In this document: piece after piece, positions 46,501 to 54,885 of the stretch
How the letters are laid out: the number at the start of each line of letters is the position of its first letter
How positions within the stretch are numbered: position 1 is the stretch's first letter
Source of the DNA: Membranipora membranacea
Taxonomy: Eukaryota; Bryozoa; Gymnolaemata; Cheilostomatida; Membraniporidae
DNA: 60,000 bases
Assembly: GCA_914767715.1 (NCBI GenBank)
Contig: OU612074.1
Location: forward strand, 22,618,062-22,678,061
Reading direction: 5' to 3'
Program-made: the position numbers and the translations under genes
Notes under the pieces: model-generated
What the model was told of the DNA's origin: nothing
The model's input: the letters and a program-made list of their open reading frames with translations, nothing else
The model's database searches: none

Positions 46501-49500
46501 TGCTTTGGTCTGTGTATTCAGTAATGTTTAAAACCATTAGCTTTATTTGCATTTTACATTTCAAACACATATTTAATAAATCTCAGCTTGTTTTGAGTTA
46601 CGCTACAATAAAATATTCGTCTGCTTCACCAACTGCAGAGAGCACACCGTTATCGCCGGTAATTAAAACTTTGTTGTGATGTGTTCAGTCTCAAAAATCA
46701 GAGCTAGATTTATTTAGTTTACCTAATACCTATACCTCTGTATTGTGGGTCCATACCACAATGGTATCTTGCCCCGCATCATGTCTTCGGCCTCACATGA
46801 TGCATATCTTTGCAAGCAACTCGATGTTGGTGTGTGCAAAACACATGTTAATATTTGCTGCTAACATAGATATTATTCTAGATTTAGAGATAATTCGGGG
46901 GAGGCAACTCTTCCGATCATGCAAAGGGTAATGGATTATTTTTTTGTCCTCACCATTCTGGGTAACTCGATCTTCATCCAGTTTTCGGGAGTGCGAAAGT
47001 CAAAGTTCATCAATAGCTGGAGTTTGACAATATATAGTGTAGCCCAGCTATAACCACGATTTGATCACAAAGTGATTAGATTAATATCTGCACACTTTAC
47101 AGGTACATGTGGTTGAAGAGGAGTATGACTGCCCTGATGCTGATGTCTTACCTGCCATAGCAACTCAACACAAAACTTTTCCCGAGACAGAAATCACATT
47201 GGAAACTTACCCTGTGGAAGCATCTTTCACTGACAAACTTGTGGGATATAACCAGGAAAGCAACCATAAACTGAACATGACTGTACATAAAGAGGAAATT
47301 CCAGTGAGTTTAATTCAATGAAATTTAGTATTCCGATCAGCCTCGCTGCATTACATAATTTTTAGACTGACCTTCATGCATTAAAAGTAGATTCAATTAC
47401 CAATTCAACCACATATCAGAGTCACTTTCAGATTGTTTCGAGTTACCCTATGGCCGATAACAATTATCCACCTGCTTCATCAACTCCTTTGAGCAGACCA
47501 TTATCACTAGTAATGCACACTTTCCTGATACTACCGATGTGATGTGTTCTGTCTCAAATATCAGAGGTAGATTTCTCTAGTATTACCCCTGCCTCTGTAT
47601 TGTTGGTCCATACCACAATGGCCTCTTGCCTCTCCTCATATCTTCAGCACACATGATGCAATCTTTGTGAGCACATCTATGTTGGTGTGTCCAAAACACC
47701 TGTTAATTGTTTCTGCTAACATAGATATTGTTATAGATTTATAGATAATTCGGGGAGGGTATAGGATTTTTTTTGTCATTACCATTCTTGTTAACACAAT
47801 CTACATCCAGTTTTCGAGAGGGCAAAGGTCAAAGTTCATCAATAACAATATAGAAAATAGCTGTGTAGCTCAGCTAGAACAACGAGCTGATCACAAGGTT
47901 GATAGATTAATATCCGCACATTTTACAGGTACAGGCAGTGGAAGAGGAGTATGGTTGTCTGGATGCTGATGTCTTACCTGTCATAGCAACTCCACAAGAA
48001 ACTTTTCATCAGGCAGAAATCACATTGGAAGATAACCCTGTGGCAGCACCTTTCACTGACAAACATTTGGAATATAACCAGGAAATGAACCATAAACTGA
48101 ACATGACCGTACATAGAGAGGCAACTCCAGTGAGTTTAATTGAATAAAATTTGGTATTACGATCAGCCTTGCAGCATTACATGTTTTTTAGACGGACATT
48201 CATGCATAAAAAGTAGATTTAATTTCACATTTACGATTCAACCACATATCAAAGACAATTTCAGATTGTTTGAAGTTACCCTATGGCCGATAACAATTAT
48301 CCACCTGCTTCATCAACTCCTTTGAGCAGACCATTACCACTGGTAGTGCACACTTTCCTGATACTACTGATGTGATGTGTTCTGTCTCAAATATCAGAGG
48401 TAGATTTCTCTAGTATTACCCCTGCCTCTGTATTGTGGGTTCATACTAGAACGGTCTCCTGCCTCTTGTCCTCAGACCTACATGATGTGTATGCATACGC
48501 TTGCCGGCACTTCAATTCTTTTTTTGTGTAAGGTACATAGTCCTTGTGTTGCTAACATGGATATTGTACAAGATTTATAAATAATGCGGGGGGGATAACC
48601 TCTCCAAACTTAAAAAGGGTGACAGACTATTATAGTTATGTGATCATCATTCTCATTAACTTAACCTACTTTGAGGTTTTGGAGAGAGCGAGGACCATAC
48701 TTTATTCCTTACTAGGAGTCGACAATTCACATCATATCTGTGTAGCTCAGTCAGAACCCTTATTTGGTTATAAGACACATAATAAATATTGATATCTGAA
48801 CTCTTTGCAGGTGGAGACAGATTGTATTGCTGCCGACACCTTAGCTGCCATAGCCACTCCACACAGAACTGGTCTTGAAGAAGAACACACTCTTGAAGCA
48901 AATCTTGTGGCAGCACCTCTAATTAACACAGTTGAAGGAATTGTTCAGGAAATGAACCAAACTGTTACTGGGACTCTAGATCATAGGGTAGGTTTTGATA
49001 CTTATTCCTTTTACTGCGTGATGACAGATTAGTTCTTTGCAGGTCAGCAAGACCCACATTTCGATTAAAGGTTGGTATTTTATTACGTAGGTAGGTGTAT
49101 AGATTGTATTGTATCATTGGTATGAAAAGAGCAGCTGTTGCGTTGTCACATGGTCTGTGGTAAATCATGAAAGATACAAAATGCAAATCTGAGATGTCTT
49201 CTTCCTCAGCTGTGTTCTGAGTTTCAGTAAAATATAACGCCCTGAGGGGTACTGGTCTACAATCATTGATAGTTTATCTCCTCTTATTACAGACACAGAT
49301 GGTAGAGGGGGAGTATGACTGCCTGAATGAGATAAGTGTTAGTATAGGATCTAAGGGGGGTCACATAGAGGTCATGCCTGATACATGGGTTGTGATTGAC
49401 TCCGAGTCACTAGATATTCCTACATTCGTAAGAGTACAGGTGAGAAACACCAGTATATGATAATTGAAAACAAAAATTCAGCTTAATTATGAAAGCCAAC

Positions 49501-50745
49501 AAATTAATATTCACTTAGTTTTGTGGTTCAACATGATGAGGTTAAAAGTCAAGATGCCTGATCATGCTTATTGTTATCGATATTGAGTATATGGGCAATG
49601 GAGTTCTGAAATTTTAGACTGGTCTTGTAAAAAAATAAATGACATTCTTCATAGATTGTACTATGTTCACAGTTGTCATATTGTTATATTGAAGGCGTAC
49701 TCAACTAATTTGTTCGCAAGTTACGTGATACAAGTTGAAACAGAGCGGCCATTTTCTAAGCCATTCAAGTGCTGCTTGCCCTTCAAAGATGGTAAAAGGA
49801 GGGAATATTGTAATGTATTTGTGCAGAGGGATGATGGACCTTGGACTCTCACATACAACAGGTGATATCTTTGGCTAAATATCCTAGCAATATCTGGGCT
49901 CCCCTGCTTCTCCCTTTCTCCACTCACGGTGCTGATATACACTTTTCACAGGAAGGTGCAGTGAATAAAAAGTCGCACCACAATCGAGCCTTAATAAATA
50001 TTGCTACCAGCGCAATGGAAAAAAGTTCACACGGTAGTTTTTCTAGCCGCAACGAAATGGAAACAAAGTAAAACTAATATAACATCACGTAGACCCACTC
50101 AGACTATGAAGATGCACCAAATAAACCACACTAAATAAAACCTTATACTTGATTACAGTGTAACCTGCTTCTCTGAACATCTGCGATGCTTGTGTCATCC
50201 CAAACACAGAGAGACAAAGTATCGCATAGCTGCCAAGGCCACACAACGTAAAATTATTGCTAAGGCAAGACACACATTTGAAGGAAGGCCTGTGACAGCA
50301 CCTCTTTATAACATATTTGTGAGAGATGATCAGGAAGTGAATCAGACTTTCACTGCTGCTCCAGATCACATGGTAGGTGACTCACATACTGAGTACTATG
50401 CCATAACCTTATTATTTGTTGATAATACAGTTGTTTTCAAAGACTCACATATTCCAGTCGCAAGTGTTGATCGAAATATAGTCCCGGCTTGCAGATAGTT
50501 GAGGTACCCTGTTAGAAACTCTGAATTCTTCCCGTATGTATCCAGACTTTTGTCTTGTATAGCTCTATCGAAATACTTGGTTACATGGATTTTCTGTATA
50601 TTTCAAGGAGAACAACTCGGAGTCCACCACTACGTTGTCTCGACTGTTTGAGGAGGAGGCGACAGAGAAACCGAATGAAGACAAGCAAGTCAGCCTCTGT
50701 GAGTTACCAGAGGTGGCTAGCTGTACAAGTCTAGATCTGTTCTAA
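21051..50745 (+). CDS. Polycystin-1-like 11-TM protein with LDLa, CUB, GAIN, PLAT; ~2,577 residues
   Basis: Coding exons: 21051-21114, 22300-22557, 23378-23478, 24203-24254, 24432-24539, 25497-25678, 26694-26844, 27198-27875, 28348-28406, 29173-29328, 29502-29675, 29861-30070, 30453-30677, 30969-31131, 31643-31857, 32160-32393, 32587-32757, 33671-33825, 34481-34735, 34870-34967, 35153-35287, 38147-38395, 38517-38618, 38827-39041, 39355-39601, 39896-39990, 40128-40302, 40647-40739, 41266-41377, 41622-41788, 42237-42368, 42729-42881, 43391-43524, 44651-44813, 45319-45509, 45791-45991, 46175-46390, 47103-47303, 47929-48129, 48811-48987, 49293-49439, 49695-49861, 50159-50372, 50608-50745. All donors are GT and acceptors AG. 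Phases match and the sum is 7,734 bases. The order of PLAT, 11 membrane segments and polycystin domain is that of the polycystin-1 family, which in vertebrates acts in sensory membranes with a polycystin-2 partner. No PKD repeats, leucine-rich repeats or lectin domain are seen. Exon 42's start is the least certain boundary. Confidence 0.88.
22050..22081. repeat. TTC microsatellite
   Basis: About ten TTC triplets in intron 1 of the polycystin-like gene. Confidence 0.95.
23378..24254 (+). other. Exons 3-4: LDL-receptor class A domain
   Basis: Exon 3 encodes CDGNKVRCPTGNDC then WICDGVVDCQDGSDE, and exon 4 adds TNC. This gives six cysteines with the acidic Ca-binding cluster (D-x4-D-x-S-D-E) of an LDLa module, residues about 108-146. 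The exon boundary after SDE is phase 0. A short Thr/Ser-rich segment follows in exon 4. LDLa modules bind ligands or Ca2+ in the extracellular space. Confidence 0.9.
24069..24125. repeat. Perfect 17-base inverted repeat in intron 3
   Basis: TCTGATCTGATTGGCTG at 24,069-24,085 faces its exact complement at 24,109-24,125 with a 23-base loop, about 80 bases upstream of exon 4. It could form a hairpin in DNA or pre-mRNA. It may be the core of a small MITE. Confidence 0.85.
24432..24539 (+). other. Exon 5: second Thr-rich segment, paralogue of exon 2
   Basis: A 108-base exon of TTTTGT-type repeats, phase 1 on both sides. Exon and upstream intron (from about 24,320) are homologous to exon 2 and its upstream intron (from about 22,190), including CCTCAAACCAG, GTATCACTGCAGACAA and the CAACAG acceptor region. 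The exon therefore arose by local genomic duplication of exon 2 or the reverse. Confidence 0.85.
25497..26844 (+). other. Exons 6-7: CUB domain
   Basis: Exon 6 encodes ACNGGEFSGYNGTLTSPNYP, the classic start of a CUB domain with SPNYP, then CGYNLTVPSN and FDTESCCDSLF. Exon 7 continues with IYDPHSGG and ends NGWSMDWSS. The four conserved cysteines and the SPNYP, D-x-L and GW-x-W-like ends are present, residues about 197-304. The domain is split by a ~1 kb intron that holds a TTAA-flanked MITE. Confidence 0.92.
25827..26193. mobile_element. 367-base MITE flanked by TTAA
   Basis: Terminal inverted repeats of about 17 bases (AGGGCAACCAAGGTTTC left; GGAACCTTGGTTGCCCT right, two mismatches) are bounded on both sides by TTAA (25,823-25,826 and 26,194-26,197). 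A TTAA target duplication is characteristic of piggyBac-type transposition. There is no coding capacity. It sits in the intron that splits the CUB domain. Confidence 0.75.
27198..27875 (+). other. Exon 8: Thr/Ser/Ala-rich VNTR exon
   Basis: A 678-base exon, phase 1 on both sides. The first half consists of about 15 near-identical 18-base units encoding SAGATT plus two SAGPTT variants (27,215-27,515). The second half is a diverged Thr/Ser/Pro-rich stretch with TTTMPTTTLS-like motifs. It is the third member of the exon 2/exon 5 family and probably forms an O-glycosylated stalk between CUB and GAIN. The donor is a weak G|GTTAAT but gives the correct phase into exon 9. Confidence 0.85.
27215..27515 (+). 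repeat. Coding 18-base VNTR (SAGATT units)
   Basis: About 17 tandem units of ACATCAGCTGGGGCAACA with very few substitutions (one CTTCAGCT variant, and two units with GGTCCA for GGGGCA). The near-identity of units suggests recent expansion or homogenisation and likely length polymorphism between individuals. Confidence 0.92.
28348..32393 (+). other. Exons 9-16: GAIN-like region, degenerate GPS, TM1
   Basis: Exons 9-15 encode about 400 residues of helical then beta-rich sequence as expected of a polycystin GAIN domain, with many N-glycosylation sequons (NVT, NHT, NAT, NET). The end of exon 15 reads VWNETAKEWMPSS, keeping the two tryptophans of the GPS. Exon 16 then reads GEKVVFKSNFMGSMTAG before IPPNKIDF. 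In the family this is C-x-C-N-H-L-T/S-S-F before VPPN, so the cysteines, the histidine and the cleaved Leu-Thr are all replaced. TM1 follows (about residues 980-1001) and RMDRRDYRM starts the cytosolic side. A furin-type RRKR lies at 31,750-31,761. Confidence 0.82.
28717..29136. mobile_element. MITE-like element immediately upstream of exon 10
   Basis: Imperfect terminal inverted repeats (AAGGGACTGCTACACAGG at the left; CCATGTAGCATGTCCTTT at the right) enclose about 400 non-coding bases rich in CATCG/GTCGA motifs. The right end is only about 37 bases before the exon 10 acceptor at 29,172, so the branch-point region lies at or near the element's end. Confidence 0.55.
32862..33500. mobile_element. 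TTAA-flanked 640-base hairpin element with two tRNA-like sequences
   Basis: Arms of about 190 bases (32,866-33,053 and 33,311-33,496) are inverted complements, starting AGACTTAGTTTGAGGCTGCT and ending AGCAGCCTCAAACTAAGTCT, with TTAA at each outer edge (32,862-32,865 and 33,497-33,500). The loop holds two tRNA-like sequences in opposite orientation: minus strand near 33,120-33,185 (B box GGGTTCGAATCCC) and plus strand near 33,190-33,255 (A box TAGCTCAGTGTTAGCG, B box GGGTTCGAGACC). It lies in the intron that splits the PLAT domain. Confidence 0.75.
34125..34371. repeat. 22-base minisatellite in intron 18
   Basis: About eleven near-perfect copies of GGCTGGTGCACTGTGTGTCGTT, ending about 110 bases upstream of exon 19. 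The reading frames across it on both strands are repeat artefacts. Confidence 0.95.
35435..35605 (-). repeat. tRNA-derived SINE-like repeat, copy 1
   Basis: The minus strand reads a tRNA-like head with a B-box-like GGGTTTGGATCCC followed by a body shared with copy 2 near 40,890-41,050 (plus-strand motifs CAGTTTGCAGGCAG, CCCAGTAGTC and GTAGACTG in the same order). This arrangement fits an old tRNA-derived SINE. Confidence 0.55.
35760..37145 (+). pseudogene. Non-LTR retrotransposon reverse transcriptase, degraded
   Basis: Plus-strand translation over several frames shows reverse transcriptase motifs in order: NYRPISILSKFSNIFERV, DVSKAFDTIDHHI, NTGVPHGSILGPMLFLIHIN with NDL, and DADDTNLFFE (catalytic YADD/FADD box with D at the first position). 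The usual C-terminal MTALWNKLPDNLK motif follows near 37,025. Several stops and frameshifts interrupt it, so it is inactive. Confidence 0.85.
37316..37845. repeat. 16-base satellite TAAGTTTGGCTCGGGC
   Basis: About 30 head-to-tail copies with higher-order variants (GGACTAAG, GGGCCAAG, GGTCTAAG recur in the same order, for instance around 37,380-37,560 and 37,575-37,740). Only about three inverted copies stand at the other end of the block (35,345-35,400), so the expansion occurred on one arm only. Confidence 0.95.
39896..41788 (+). other. Exons 26-30: TM6 and polycystin (TOP) extracellular domain
   Basis: TM6/S1 is ILLLLVVSHNSSTNFY. The following ~180 residues match the polycystin extracellular domain: AIRMGPVRMKQNREVE (the family FRxGPPRxRQ signature), YNCEDEDEERDW, a GYMVTMYDSNWDLV region and FIEFVVANMNVNIYTQIKIV, ending before S2. 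In polycystin-2 structures this domain assembles the channel tetramer and regulates gating. Confidence 0.88.
40890..41050 (-). repeat. tRNA-derived SINE-like repeat, copy 2
   Basis: The minus strand reads AGCTCAGTGTTGGTTAAAGC (A-box region) and GGTTCAAAACTCC (B-box region) of a tRNA-like head, followed by the body shared with 35,435-35,605. It lies in the intron between exons 28 and 29. Confidence 0.6.
42237..45509 (+). other. Exons 31-35: TM7-TM11 and pore region
   Basis: S2 is VDFLFLIIQCIWFLVLCYIV; S3 follows WHIVESVNVFLALLSVV; S4 is YSLTIALVLFIAIIQLF; S5 is WYSIALSLLLLLYSHIMTIA. The pore-helix region reads FVHFLRSFYYLFGILLG, and S6 ends NFILLNLFISVINDGL, close to the family consensus. The residues after LLG are ILKF, with no acidic residue where cation-selective polycystin-2 channels have LGD, so an independent cation pore is doubtful. 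An 860-base minisatellite lies in the intron between exons 33 and 34. Confidence 0.88.
43574..44439. repeat. 9-base minisatellite in intron 33
   Basis: About 95 copies of TGATTTAAC with variants (TGATTCAGC, TGATTCAAC, TGATTTACC) in block-wise patterns: two TGATTCAGC blocks (43,675-43,765 and 44,025-44,090) each followed by TGATTCAAC and then TGATTTAAC blocks, indicating duplication of a ~350-base higher-order unit. Open on both strands only because of the 9-base period. Confidence 0.95.
45791..50745 (+). other. Exons 36-44: cytoplasmic tail with duplicated exons
   Basis: The tail is about 550 residues, longer than in vertebrate polycystin-1. Exons 36-37 are charged and helical (ANKERANLAKVRRGG; LDLVHNNDKAMGFIKKWLK). 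Exons 38 and 39 are each 201 bases and clearly paralogous (VEEEY-C-DADVLP-IAT, then EITLE, FTDK, YNQE-NHKLNMTVH). Exon 40 (177 bases), parts of exon 41 (MVEGEYDCLNE) and exon 43 (KATQRK...VTAPL...QEVNQTFTAAPDH) are more distant members. Exon 42 (49,695-49,861, KPFKCCLPFKDGKRREYCNV) has an uncertain start. Exon 44 ends the protein with CTSLDLF and TAA at 50,743-50,745. Function of the repeats is unknown. Confidence 0.75.
46390..48810 (+). repeat. Tandem genomic duplication covering tail exons 38-39 and their introns
   Basis: Donor-side intron sequence after exons 37, 38 and 39 is homologous (GTGAGTTTAATTC, then GATCAGCCT), as is the deeper intron sequence (CATATCAGAG, TGTTCTGTCTCAAA, CTAACATAGATATTGT, AATTCGGGG) and the exon that follows. 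The exon 38 and 39 units are 826 bases apart. Both exons and introns were therefore copied as genomic segments, and the third unit leads to the more diverged exon 40. Confidence 0.85.
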
Positions 50746-51112
50746 AGACTTTCAACCAGCTGGTATAGTTCTATATTTAAAACTCAATAATATCATAATA
50801 TTTCATTTTTAAGAGAACGGACCATCAAACATGGTATAACATTTTTTTATATTGGTACAGATCGTTGCTTCAATTGGCTTTATGTCAATGATATCTTCAT
50901 CCTCCATCTATCATAATTATATATCAGATCGAATTTGTTAAATTCTCACAGTACATAAGCGAAGTTGTACCATGATATTATTTGGTTTTGCCTTTGGTGA
51001 TGAGATAATATAACAGAGTGAGGATATCTTTACTCGGTGATATTATACTCGTAATTATACTGTACTAATAATTTATTACCACTGTTTACTAGCCTAATTT
51101 ACCATCTTTTTA

Positions 51113-51202
51113 TAGTGTAACATTACCTGATCTGTAACATTACCTGATCTGTAACATTACCTGATCTGTAACATTACCTGATCTGTAACATTACCTGATC
51201 TG
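51113..51202. repeat. 17-base minisatellite downstream of the polycystin-like gene
   Basis: Five perfect copies of TGTAACATTACCTGATC about 370 bases after the stop codon, possibly within the 3' UTR. Confidence 0.95.
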
Positions 51203-51228
51203 TTATCATCCACCTTGGATATCAATAT

Positions 51229-51234
51229 AATAAA
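51229..51234 (+). terminator. Candidate polyadenylation signal AATAAA
   Basis: First clear AATAAA after the stop at 50,745, giving a 3' UTR of roughly 500 bases if used. Confidence 0.45.
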
Positions 51235-51439
51235 ATATCAGTCATCTATCATTCAACACTGTGAACTATAAAGTGATTGTAAAGTTATAATGTATCTGCC
51301 CAAGCATGCAGAAGAGGATATGACCAAGTCAAATCATGATTGTGCCGATTTGACAGAACTTTTGAACTTGCATACTACTCTATATTAGACCATTGCGACC
51401 AGATTTGAATCACAGCATACTTGTTAGGGTTATTTTGAT

Positions 51440-51565
51440 TAAAATCCGGCGCTCTCACAGCCATGGCCGGGGTTAGATTCCCTGTCTTGGAAGGCTTTTA
51501 GATCGCCACCCTGACTAAGGGGACCTATGAATGTTAAAGAGTATATCGCCAACTGCTATCACTTC
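51440..51565 (+). pseudogene. tRNA-Glu-like fragment with foldback flank
   Basis: Plus-strand anticodon and T arms of the tRNA-Glu repeat (CCGGCGCTCTCACAGCC, GGGGTTAGATTCCC) are followed by the same downstream flank (GGGGACCTATGAATG, TATCGCCAACTG) that follows the other copies, in diverged form. The 5' half of the tRNA is missing. Confidence 0.65.
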
Positions 51566-51569
51566 TTTC

Positions 51570-52450
51570 AGGAGGGGTGTCCACTGAGCGACAGAACCTC
51601 TGAATCTGACATTCTGCTAGGACAGGGCCAGTGATAGTTTGGCTCTGCATTTATGCACTGTCTGTGCACAAGACAGTTTAAACCACTGCTGACACAAAAT
51701 TTAAATAGAGAGTTGATCCTATAACCACATATTAAGTGAGATGAGAGTGAAAGTGAGATTGGACGGCCGTAGCAGTGATCCAACAGTATACAATGATGCG
51801 GTGTCTATAAGAGATACAGTGTGCACAGCATTTTGCCTGAGCCCTGATTTAAGGTATGAGCTGATCTCTGCACAAATAAAGAATCTTGGAATTCCAAAGC
51901 CATCCGATTGGCCACCTGCTCTAGTGGCTACTCTAACCAATGCGTTGGGGATTGGAAACCAGATTTATTTTTTAGTGTCACTATTAACCATTGTTGTGCA
52001 TGATGCATAATTGGCCTTATGACATCCACTTTGCGGTAATGATAGCCTGGTTGATCAGTGATCTACCTTCCCAGCCAGTATGTGTGAACAGTGCAGTGCT
52101 GGTGCAGTGCTGGTGCAGCAAGACTTGTGTCTCTGAGTCGAGCTGCAAGCACTGTGACACTGAATGAAGTTATGGTGGAGGTATAATATTCCGAAAGTCG
52201 CAATTTTTAATAGTTTACCGTACTTCTTGAGACTTTTGTTTATTCAGTGCAAGCATGCTCTCTACTGTATTTATCTCCATATTGAACAACTTCATGTCTC
52301 TGCTAAATGGGTGGATGGTCTCCCCATTGTCTCTGCACAAAAAAATCAGATTCTCATAAAATTGATTGCTTACAGTTGTATACATCTTGCATAACTAGCA
52401 ATTACAGCTGAAAAATGAAACAATTTATAAACAACGCATTAATATACCCA
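51570..52450. other. No supportable gene; one open frame
   Basis: A plus-strand frame at 51,741-52,010 (89 codons, MRVKVRLDGRSSDPTVYNDA start) overlaps minus-strand frames and shows no recognised domain, splice context or codon pattern that would favour one strand. I would not annotate it as a gene. Confidence 0.35.
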
Positions 52451-52611
52451 GTTGCAGAAACACCGGTCAATGCACATCGCCTGTGGTTTGTTTGTTTCAA
52501 GTGCCTTCATGCAGGCTGTTGCTTTCCTGGGACCACCAGCACCTAGCACCAACACATTCTGACCTGCAGTGATCGCTAGCCGTATAGGCTCAGTCATCCT
52601 TTTAGTTACTA
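52450..52611 (-). CDS. Weak exon candidate, sugar-phosphate isomerase-like
   Basis: The minus strand after an acceptor-like AG (TATTTGTAG) reads MTEPIRLAITAGQNVLVLGA then GGPRKATACMKALE. The pattern RLAIT-G, a V-x-V-L-x-G-A strand and KA-A--KALE faintly resembles glucosamine-6-phosphate deaminase, but the conserved GxGT segment between them is missing. No neighbouring exon was found. It could be a relic or chance similarity. Confidence 0.25.
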
Positions 52612-52723
52612 CAAATATTTAAATTATATAGTGTATTCATGTTTAAAAAAAGCCTGTTTTGTAAGATAATATGTGAGAGTGAACATCTAACAAACTCCTC
52701 CTTCCTTTTTCATCCATTTCAGG

Positions 52724-52836
52724 CTGAGTTTTATATCAGAGTGAGTGTACTGAATTTGGAGCATTCAAGAATTGATTCACTGAATCAATTGGTAGATGAT
52801 TACGCACGTCAAAGATATAAAGGGATAAAAAAATGA
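52724..52836 (+). CDS. Weak terminal-exon candidate
   Basis: After a strong acceptor (pyrimidine-rich tract ending CATTTCAG at 52,723) the plus strand encodes AEFYIRVSVLNLEHSRIDSL and about 17 more residues ending KGIKK before a stop. The composition is protein-like and amphipathic, but no partner exon or family is recognised. Confidence 0.25.
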
Positions 52837-52849
52837 TACAGTTTAGGCG

Positions 52850-54885
52850 TAACACTGGATCTGGTTGCCAAAGAAAACATGTAGTCAAACCATGGAATCA
52901 GACTGGAATATATTTTATACATTTATACACATGAACTGAGTACCTGTCAATCTTTACAAAACTAACACAATGTGAAATGAATAAACCGCTACATCTTCAC
53001 TTTATGACTTTTCATTTATATAAAGAATAAGAAATTTTACATCATTCCCAAAATGCAACTTTATGTTTTCCATATAGACCTTATGATAATAAAACCTTAA
53101 CAGGATACCATATGAACTATTTGCGTACAATAGCTGGTAGTGAGTTTACGAGATGGCATTGAATAATTATAGTCATGGTGTTTTTATCACACTGCAATGC
53201 AGAGTGCCCGAGCACCTTTGAACACGATTTTGAGCTTGTCTCTTTCAATTTTTGCAGTCTAATAAAAGTTTGAATTGATCACAACAGCTTATAGAATTTA
53301 ATGCAGTGTGCAAACTCAAATCCCGGATGAAGAAATTTGAGTTATGGACAAGAGGCCTTAACTGTTGGCTGCAGGTCAATGATAGTTCAAGTTCAAGTTG
53401 CAAGTATATGGAATTTAATATTGCTTTGTGACCCAGTGACTCATTGTTAATGGCTTTGGTTTACTAGTATGAAAAATATGGGTTTCCATAAATAAATCGA
53501 GTCCAATTCTATTTAGCCCCAATATACTTTGGGAATTCCAGAGAATTGCATTATGGGATGCTTTATCCTATCATATTTTGTTGATTTGTTTGTTCACTCT
53601 CTGAAAGAGAAGTCTTCAAAGTTCTACATCCTGCGAGAGCATGGCCAACAGTAGCATGTCTTGACAAGCTTTGCTGGTAGGATGGGGGAACCCCTCCCAC
53701 AAAGCTTGTCAAAACAGGCTAATCAACCAGCAGATGAATTAATTTGAGATATTGTGCATCGCTTGTTTAGTAATGAAATCAATTGATAAAATTTTGCAGC
53801 ACAACTATATCTAGGTACCCAAAGACCATCATCTTACCTCATAAAATGTTACCTGCATTTGTCTATCTAGTCAGCTAGTGAACCAGTATCTATCTATTCT
53901 GCCTAGACATACAGTGGGCTGCCTACTACTTATTCAGTGGCCTAGGAGAGGGTGCAATGAATAAAATAAAAAGAGCTGAAATGATCTGCTGTAGCCATAG
54001 CCTATTTATCTCCATAGTAAAAATAAATCTAACATGATGGTCAGCCAGCGCCAATATCACGTAAATAAATAAATATGCCTATATATATTGATGAATTTGT
54101 TCATGCGATATATATATATATTTGCAAACAGTCAACATTTGAGGCTACAGAATGGCAACTGGTAAAAGTTTTAATCGCCTATCAACAGCTTGAAAATTTC
54201 TTACAATTATCAATTATCATTTTATGTAGGTTTCTCAACATCAGCAAGATGAGACTACTCTGGTATCTAATGATATTCTATGTAAGTGTTTAAATTTTAT
54301 TGATCATTAATTTGAGTTTTATGCAGTTGTGAAATATAACTGCAAGTCGGAACTAAGCCGTACTTACGTCCTAAAATACAATGGTGTATTGTTAACGGCT
54401 TGTTTCTTGGCCGCTCAGTATTTTCTAGCAAGTACAGTTAGCGCTTGTGAGGGCAATATGGTGATGCATTTAATTTTATGGAAACATATCTTATACTACA
54501 TTTAGTTTAAAGTAGCGTGGAATGTTGGATTGACTCAGGGGTTTGCAAAGACATAAATGTGTGCATGATGGGAGCTCAGTGAGTCGCTGAACCACCTAAT
54601 CAATAAATTGATATAAGTGTTGGCATGAGAAGTATAAGAGAAAAACAATGAATGTTGTAACAACTTCAAATTATTTTTACAGTTTTGTTTAAGCATTACT
54701 TAAAGTATGGCAAGTTGAGACCGGTACTGGTTTTTGTCAAGTTTTTCCAAGGTACTGGGCAAAAACGATCAAAGGTCATGCAGGACGTACCCTGGTTTTT
54801 GGTTGGTGAGAACACTATTCTTACACTGGTGATAATAAAGACCTCTACTGGTTTTTGCAAATTGAATTGAGGACTATTTCAAAGA
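52850..54885. other. No gene recognised
   Basis: AT-rich sequence with short frames only. It contains a small palindromic element (GACAAGCTTTG near 53,662 facing CAAAGCTTGTC near 53,700), related to sequence at 23,690-23,965 in intron 3 of the polycystin-like gene. Confidence 0.45.

Noticed and set aside
51741-52010. 89-codon plus-strand frame as a gene
   Set aside because: It overlaps an equally open minus-strand frame, has no recognisable domain and no flanking exon signals.
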